This document shows, one piece after another, positions 60,036 to 64,000 of a DNA stretch of 64,000 nucleotides. The DNA lies in the NCBI RefSeq assembly GCF_002257665.1, contig NZ_MQWB01000001.1:2106511-2170510 (forward strand), in the 5' to 3' direction. Below the pieces are notes generated by a model. That model made no database searches. It was not told the origin of the DNA and saw only the letters and a program-made list of their open reading frames with translations. Source of the DNA: Rubricoccus marinus (GTDB lineage: Bacteria; Bacteroidota; Rhodothermia; Rhodothermales; Rubricoccaceae). Numbering within the stretch: the stretch's first letter is position 1; every line of letters begins with the position of its first letter. A program made the translations under genes and the position numbers.

Positions 60036-61028
60036 CTACTGAACGCCCGGAATGGCACCGCCCTCGATGAGTTCAAGCGCGGACTCGGCGCTTACGCGCG
60101 CGTCTTCCCCCGGCTGCGTGTTCGCGATCACGGTCTCGAACGCCTCTCGCGCCTGATCCGTCCGGCCAATCATCAGCCGCCGTTGACCGATAAAGAGGTT
60201 AGCGCCGGGATGCCCGGCGTTTGTAGCGAGGACCGCCTGCGCTTCTTGGATGGGCCGCATCGGGTTGACGCCCTCGAACACGAGCGCTTCCGCGAGCGCC
60301 ACGCGCACGTTGGGGTTGTCCTCAGCCTCCAGGCTCTGCTCCAGCAACGCCACCGCGCGGCTGGCCCAGAGGCGGCTGGAGTCCGGCGCCTCTTGCTGGG
60401 ACTGGAACGCGGCCGTGAGGTAGTAACGCGCCGCCTCGTAGTAGCCCGACGCGGTGCCCTGCGCCTCCAGCGCGGCGGCCTGCTGCTGCATCGTCGCGCC
60501 GGGAAGCGGCGGGACCGGGCCCTCAGGCAGCGGGTTCATCGTCGCCTCAGCCGCGCCGGCAACGCCAGCGGGGACCGCCTCCGTATTGGGCTCGGGTTCC
60601 AGCGTAGCCCCTCGGTCTCCGAAAAACGCCGTCAGCGCGTACAACCCGATAACGGCAGCGATCGCGGCGCCGACAAAGGTCACCGCCCGCTTACCAACGT
60701 CTGACGGCGGGCGCTCGCCAGAGGCGGCCTCTTGCGACGCCGGGGGCGGACTGGGCACCTGGGCAGGCACGGCCTCCGCGAGAGGCGTCGCGCACTGGTT
60801 GCAGAACAAGGCCTCGGGCGAGTTGGCGTGGCCGCACGTCGGGCACACGAGGCGCGAGGCGTCGGCCGCAGGGACGCCAGAGGCATGCACGTCGGCGGTT
60901 GCCTCTGATACGATGGCCTCTGGCGCGAGCGGGTCGGTCGCACCGGCGGGGGTGCCGCAGAGCGCGCAGCGATCGGCGCCTGGGGCGAGGGCGGCACCGC
61001 AAGAACGGCAGGAAGTCGGGGAGGGCAT
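60036..61028 (-). CDS. Double zinc-ribbon membrane protein with TPR-like repeats
   Basis: The 330-residue protein has two zinc ribbons at the N-terminus (SCRSCGAALAPGADRCALCG and VCPTCGHANSPEALFCNQC). A Pro-rich linker, one membrane helix (AVTFVGAAIAAVIGLYALTAFF) and a helical C-terminal half with TPR character (AARYYLTAAFQSQQ, AREAFETVIANTQP) follow. The arrangement suggests a scaffold joining a cytoplasmic zinc-ribbon part to a periplasmic TPR part. It starts four bases after the HU gene. Function unknown. Confidence 0.75.
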   Translation of the reverse strand: MPSPTSCRSCGAALAPGADRCALCGTPAGATDPLAPEAIVSEATADVHASGVPAADASRLVCPTCGHANSPEALFCNQCATPLAEAVPAQVPSPPPASQEAASGERPPSDVGKRAVTFVGAAIAAVIGLYALTAFFGDRGATLEPEPNTEAVPAGVAGAAEATMNPLPEGPVPPLPGATMQQQAAALEAQGTASGYYEAARYYLTAAFQSQQEAPDSSRLWASRAVALLEQSLEAEDNPNVRVALAEALVFEGVNPMRPIQEAQAVLATNAGHPGANLFIGQRRLMIGRTDQAREAFETVIANTQPGEDARVSAESALELIEGGAIPGVQ

Positions 61029-61032
61029 TCGT

Positions 61033-61317
61033 CTACGCGTTGGCCTCTTCGACGAGGCGTTTGAACTCGGCGGCGGGCTTGAAAACCGGGAGCGATCGAG
61101 CGGCCACAGGCACCGGCTCGTTGGTGCGTGGGTTGCGTGCGGTCCGCGCCGCGCGGTGCTGCGATTTGAACGATCCAAACCCCCGGAGCTCAACGCCTTC
61201 GCCGTCCACGACCGCTTGGATCACGGTGTGCATGAAGCCGTCGACGACCGCCTCGGTTTCGAGCTTGGTCAACCCGGTCGCCTCGGCGATCCGGTCCACA
61301 ATCTGGGCCTTGGTCAT
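61033..61317 (-). CDS. HU/IHF-family DNA-binding protein
   Basis: The 94-residue protein has the HU fold: MTKAQIVDRIAEATGLTKLETEAVVDGFM, VELRGFGSFKSQHRAARTARNPRTNEPV, and VFKPAAEFKRLVEE. The basic beta-arm RTARNPRT contacts the minor groove and bends DNA. It is the first gene of a run that continues through the zinc-ribbon gene to modA, modB and two TPM genes. Confidence 0.95.
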   Translation of the reverse strand: MTKAQIVDRIAEATGLTKLETEAVVDGFMHTVIQAVVDGEGVELRGFGSFKSQHRAARTARNPRTNEPVPVAARSLPVFKPAAEFKRLVEEANA

Positions 61318-61444
61318 GGTGCGCGGTGGCGGTGAGGGGCTGCCCAGAATACGCCGGCGTGGCATCGGCTTCTGGCAGACAGGAGGGATTCGGCGTATCT
61401 TTGGCCGAGGATTTTCTTTCAGGTTCCCGCCCGCAGCGGACTCT

Positions 61445-62215
61445 ATGCGCGTCTTATATGTCGCGGGCGAAGTCGCCCCGTTCTCCGAGACCACCGAAAC
61501 CGCTGGTCTCCTTCGTGTTCTCCCCGACACGCTCCAGGAAGAGAAAGGCATCGAGCCTCGGATCATGATGCCCCGCTACGGGGTCGTCTCCGAGCGCCGG
61601 AACCGTCTCCACGAGGTGATCCGCCTGTCCGGCACCAAGGTCCCCGTTGGAGACGACACCGACACCCTCCAGGTCAAGGTCGCGTCCATCCCGGGCATCC
61701 GGCTCCAGGTCTACTTCATGGACTCCGTCGCGTACTACAAGCGCAAAGGGCTCTACAAGGACCGGCGCACCGAGGAGATCTTCGAGGACAACCCCGGGCG
61801 CGCGCTCTACTTCGCGCGGGCAGCACTCCTGACCGCTCAGAAGCTCGGCTGGGGCCCGGACGTGGTCCACGCCAGCGGCTGGATCGCGGCGTTTACGCCC
61901 CACGTCCTCAAAACGGAGTTCGGCGACGACCCGCTCTTCGCCAACACCGGCTCGGTCTACACCCCCGACGTGGTCGAAGGCTTCGAGGCGTCGCTCTCTG
62001 CAGAGGAGGCCAGCTCGCTCGGCCTTCCGGACGAGTGGGGCGGCAAGAGCCTCCGCGAGATCGGCCTGAGCACCGCTGACCGCGTGGCCTACGCCTCTGG
62101 CGACGCGCCCGGCGACGGCCCGGCCGGACCCGTTCTGGACGGCGAGCCCAGCGACGTCGCCATGGCGACCTACGCGCTGTACTTGGAAGTCGCACCCGAG
62201 CCCGAGGAGGCGTAA
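61445..62215 (+). CDS. Glycogen/starch synthase N-terminal-domain (GT5-like) protein
   Basis: The 256-residue protein opens MRVLYVAGEVAPFSETTETAGLLRVLP, where glycogen synthases have K-T/V-G-G-L-A-D for ADP-glucose binding. GIEPRIMMPRYGVV and DVVHASGWIAAFTPHVL (the DVVHxHDW-like stretch) follow. Only the first Rossmann domain is present, about half of a full GT5 enzyme. Short proteins of this kind occur in Bacteroidota and Rhodothermota. Whether it is catalytic alone is doubtful, since the donor-binding second domain is absent. Confidence 0.8.
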   Translation: MRVLYVAGEVAPFSETTETAGLLRVLPDTLQEEKGIEPRIMMPRYGVVSERRNRLHEVIRLSGTKVPVGDDTDTLQVKVASIPGIRLQVYFMDSVAYYKRKGLYKDRRTEEIFEDNPGRALYFARAALLTAQKLGWGPDVVHASGWIAAFTPHVLKTEFGDDPLFANTGSVYTPDVVEGFEASLSAEEASSLGLPDEWGGKSLREIGLSTADRVAYASGDAPGDGPAGPVLDGEPSDVAMATYALYLEVAPEPEEA

Positions 62216-62221
62216 GCGCCC

Positions 62222-62917
62222 GTGCTCGTCCTCGGTATTGAGACCGCGACCGACGTGTGCTCGGTCGGACTTGTCGACGGCGAGCGCGACCTCGCCTCGT
62301 TCTCGCTGTTGCGCCCGCGCCAGCACGGCACGCGCCTCGCGGGCCTGATCCAATCGGCCCTCGCAACCTCTGCCGTCGCGCCAGAGGCGCTAGACGGCAT
62401 CTCGGTCTCCGCAGGGCCCGGCTCCTACACCGGGCTGCGGATCGGCCTGAGCATCGCCAAAGGGTTGTGCCTCGCCAGCGGCGCAGACCTTCTCGCGGTC
62501 TCGACGCTCGAAGCGCTGGTGCACGCCTCTGGCGGAGCTGCCACCTCCGGCGACACACGGGTCGCGGTCCTTCCCTCCAGGCGTGGCGAGGTGTACGCTG
62601 GTGCCTACAGCTGGGGCGAGGACGGCTGGCGCGCGGTCCTGGCGCCAGAGGCCATCACGCTCTCGGACGTCGCGGCGTGGGCCGAGCCGCTGGCCTCCCC
62701 GACGCTCGTCGGCGGAGCGTCGGACGCCGCCTCTGGCGCGCTACGCGAGGAGGGGATCGAGCACCGTACGCTGGACGCGACGCCGTCGGGCCTTGTCGTC
62801 GCGCGCTTGGGGCATCAGAAGCTCCAAGCCGGCGAGACGGAGGACGTGGCGGCCTACGAGCCCGCCTACCTCAAGCCGTTCGTCTCTGGCGATCCCGCCG
62901 CTCGCGCCAGAGGCTGA
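62222..62917 (+). CDS. tsaB: tRNA threonylcarbamoyladenosine biosynthesis protein TsaB
   Basis: The 231-residue protein has the ASKHA-fold opening LVLGIETATDVCSVGLVDG and the TsaB signature ISVSAGPGSYTGLRIGLSIAKGLCL. It partners TsaD and TsaE in making t6A37 on ANN-decoding tRNAs. The start is GTG 62222, six bases after the preceding stop. The iterated motif occurs several times in frame and once directly before the TGA. Confidence 0.94.
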   Translation: MLVLGIETATDVCSVGLVDGERDLASFSLLRPRQHGTRLAGLIQSALATSAVAPEALDGISVSAGPGSYTGLRIGLSIAKGLCLASGADLLAVSTLEALVHASGGAATSGDTRVAVLPSRRGEVYAGAYSWGEDGWRAVLAPEAITLSDVAAWAEPLASPTLVGGASDAASGALREEGIEHRTLDATPSGLVVARLGHQKLQAGETEDVAAYEPAYLKPFVSGDPAARARG

Positions 62918-62968
62918 CGGGCGCCGCTGGCGTTTCCTACCTTCCCCTCTCTCCTCCCGACCCTGAGC

Positions 62969-63874
62969 ATGGCCTGGTTCAAGCGACAGTCCGCCGGCAT
63001 CAAGACCGAAGCGCGTGAGCGCAACGAAGCCCCCGAAGGCTACTGGCAGAAGTGCCCCGAGTGTGGCACCATCACGAGCCAGCGCGATCTGGAGCAGAAC
63101 GCCCGCGTGTGCCCCTCGTGCCAGCATCACTACACGATGCCGGGCTTGGAATACCTCCGCCTCCTCTTTGACGACGGGCAGTTCACGCGGCACGACGCCA
63201 ACCTCCACTCGGGCGACCCGCTGAGCTTCGAAGACCGGAAGCCGTACCCGCAGCGCACCATCGCGGCCGAGCGCAAAACCGGCTTGAATGACGCCGCCGT
63301 ATCGGGCACGGGCCTTGTTGGCGGTCACCCGGCATCCATCGCGGCGATGGACTTCAGCTTTATTGGCGGCTCGATGGGCTCGGTCGTGGGCGAGATCCTG
63401 ACGCGCGCCATCCGCCGCGCCACCGAGGAGCAGCGGGCGTGCGTCATCATCAGCCAGTCCGGGGGTGCGCGCATGATGGAGGGCGCGCTTTCGCTGATGC
63501 AGATGGCGAAGACCAGCGCCAACCTCGCCGTCTTGGGCGAGCACGGCTTGCCGTACATCTCCATCCTCACCAACCCGACGACCGGCGGCGTCACGGCTTC
63601 GTTCGCGATGCTGGGCGACGTGCAGATCGCCGAGCCCGGCGCCTTGATCGGTTTTGCTGGACCACGCGTGATCCGCGAGACCATCGGGCGGGACCTCCCG
63701 CGCGGTTTCCAGCGCGCCGAATTCCTCCTCGACAAGGGCTTCGTCGACCTCATACGCCCCCGCGGCGAGATGCGCGCCACGCTCGTCAACCTGTTCGGCC
63801 TCCTCATGGAAGGCGACGCGCCGCGCGAGGGCGAGCCTCTGGCGGACACCGCGCTCGCGAACGGGCAGGCGTAA
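62969..63874 (+). CDS. accD: Acetyl-CoA carboxylase carboxyltransferase subunit beta
   Basis: The 301-residue protein has the AccD zinc ribbon (KCPECGTI and VCPSCQHHY) near residues 29-51. The carboxyltransferase core includes MDFSFIGGSMGSVVGE, SGGARMMEGALSLMQMAKT, and TNPTTGGVTASFAMLGDVQIAEPGALIGFAGPRVI. It transfers CO2 from biotin to acetyl-CoA in the first step of fatty-acid synthesis. Confidence 0.97.
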   Translation: MAWFKRQSAGIKTEARERNEAPEGYWQKCPECGTITSQRDLEQNARVCPSCQHHYTMPGLEYLRLLFDDGQFTRHDANLHSGDPLSFEDRKPYPQRTIAAERKTGLNDAAVSGTGLVGGHPASIAAMDFSFIGGSMGSVVGEILTRAIRRATEEQRACVIISQSGGARMMEGALSLMQMAKTSANLAVLGEHGLPYISILTNPTTGGVTASFAMLGDVQIAEPGALIGFAGPRVIRETIGRDLPRGFQRAEFLLDKGFVDLIRPRGEMRATLVNLFGLLMEGDAPREGEPLADTALANGQA

Positions 63875-63886
63875 AGCGAACGGTCA

Positions 63887-63904
63887 GCCTCTGGCGCCAG
63901 AGGC
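63887..63904. repeat. Perfect 18-base iterated palindrome downstream of accD
   Basis: GCCTCTGGCGCCAGAGGC starts 12 bases after the accD stop. The last bases of the window (GCCCCCGCGATGGCGGGCC) may be the start of a terminator hairpin completed outside it. Confidence 0.92.
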
Positions 63905-64000
63905 CACCGCGTACGTCCGTCTCTACACGGACCGGAGCAAAGCGCCAGATCTCGCCGGGCTGAGCCTCCTTCCTTTTTGAAGCCCCCGCGATGGCGGGCC

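Overview
This 64 kb window is high-GC (roughly two thirds G+C by eye), densely coding chromosomal DNA. It has no rRNA, tRNA, transposase, phage or CRISPR array that I could find. The gene content suggests a marine Rhodothermota/Bacteroidota-type bacterium, perhaps of the Rubricoccus/Rubrivirga group. Supporting signs are a secreted cupredoxin with a type IX-secretion-like C-terminal domain, a glycogen-synthase N-terminal-domain protein, sufBCD with a DUF59 partner, a POT peptide transporter, MeaB, few clear Shine-Dalgarno sites, and GTG or TTG starts. The taxonomic call is inference.

Layout. 1-9 kb: two rhomboid genes (one lacking the catalytic serine), an LpxH-like phosphoesterase, a class A penicillin-binding protein, an SbcD-like nuclease, a polysaccharide flippase and ispE. 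9.2-20.8 kb: a tightly coupled exopolysaccharide operon (export protein, Wzz-like protein, polymerase/ligase, FkbM methyltransferase, four glycosyltransferases, a secreted GH16-like protein). Its probable priming transferase lies apart at 35.8-37.3 kb. 20.8-30.3 kb: dut, a peptide transporter, meaB, an L,D-transpeptidase, a CAP lipoprotein, a DsbD-alpha-like protein, rpsF-rpsR-rplI, a DEAD-box helicase and an MBL hydrolase. 30.7-45.9 kb: heme O synthase, a DedA-like protein, an aldehyde dehydrogenase, small regulators, envelope proteins and a HAS-barrel-like protein. 46.2-48.1 kb: three integron-type gene cassettes with attC sites and no integrase. 48.1-64 kb: nurA, hemW, the SUF iron-sulfur cluster genes, an operon of HU, zinc-ribbon/TPR, modA, modB and two TPM proteins, then a GT5-domain protein, tsaB and accD.

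Two signals dominate. First, the asymmetric word GCCAGAGG/CCTCTGGC is scattered about 200 times over both strands, inside genes and between them. It is often doubled into the 18-base palindrome GCCTCTGGCGCCAGAGGC, and many copies start within a few bases of a stop codon. Inside genes it fits the reading frame as Ala-Arg-Gly, Pro-Glu-Ala, Ala-Ser-Gly, Pro-Leu-Ala or Leu-Trp-Arg. It even spells invariant motifs (DEAD-box motif V, the SufB/SufD Arg-Gly) with the AGA codon. It behaves like a highly iterated palindrome system, comparable in style to cyanobacterial HIP1. A second family of 7-base tandem repeats lies in several gaps, sometimes arranged as inverted arms around the first motif.

Second, the region 46,178-48,114 is a small integron-cassette array (CALIN type). 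All three cassettes have perfectly complementary R''/R' core sites, attC arms that pair with extrahelical bases, and one ORF starting about 20 bases after the recombination point. One cassette encodes a HEPN-like protein. The array lies between nurA and a HAS-barrel gene that would otherwise be close neighbours on the same strand, and a copy of the iterated palindrome sits inside the last attC site.
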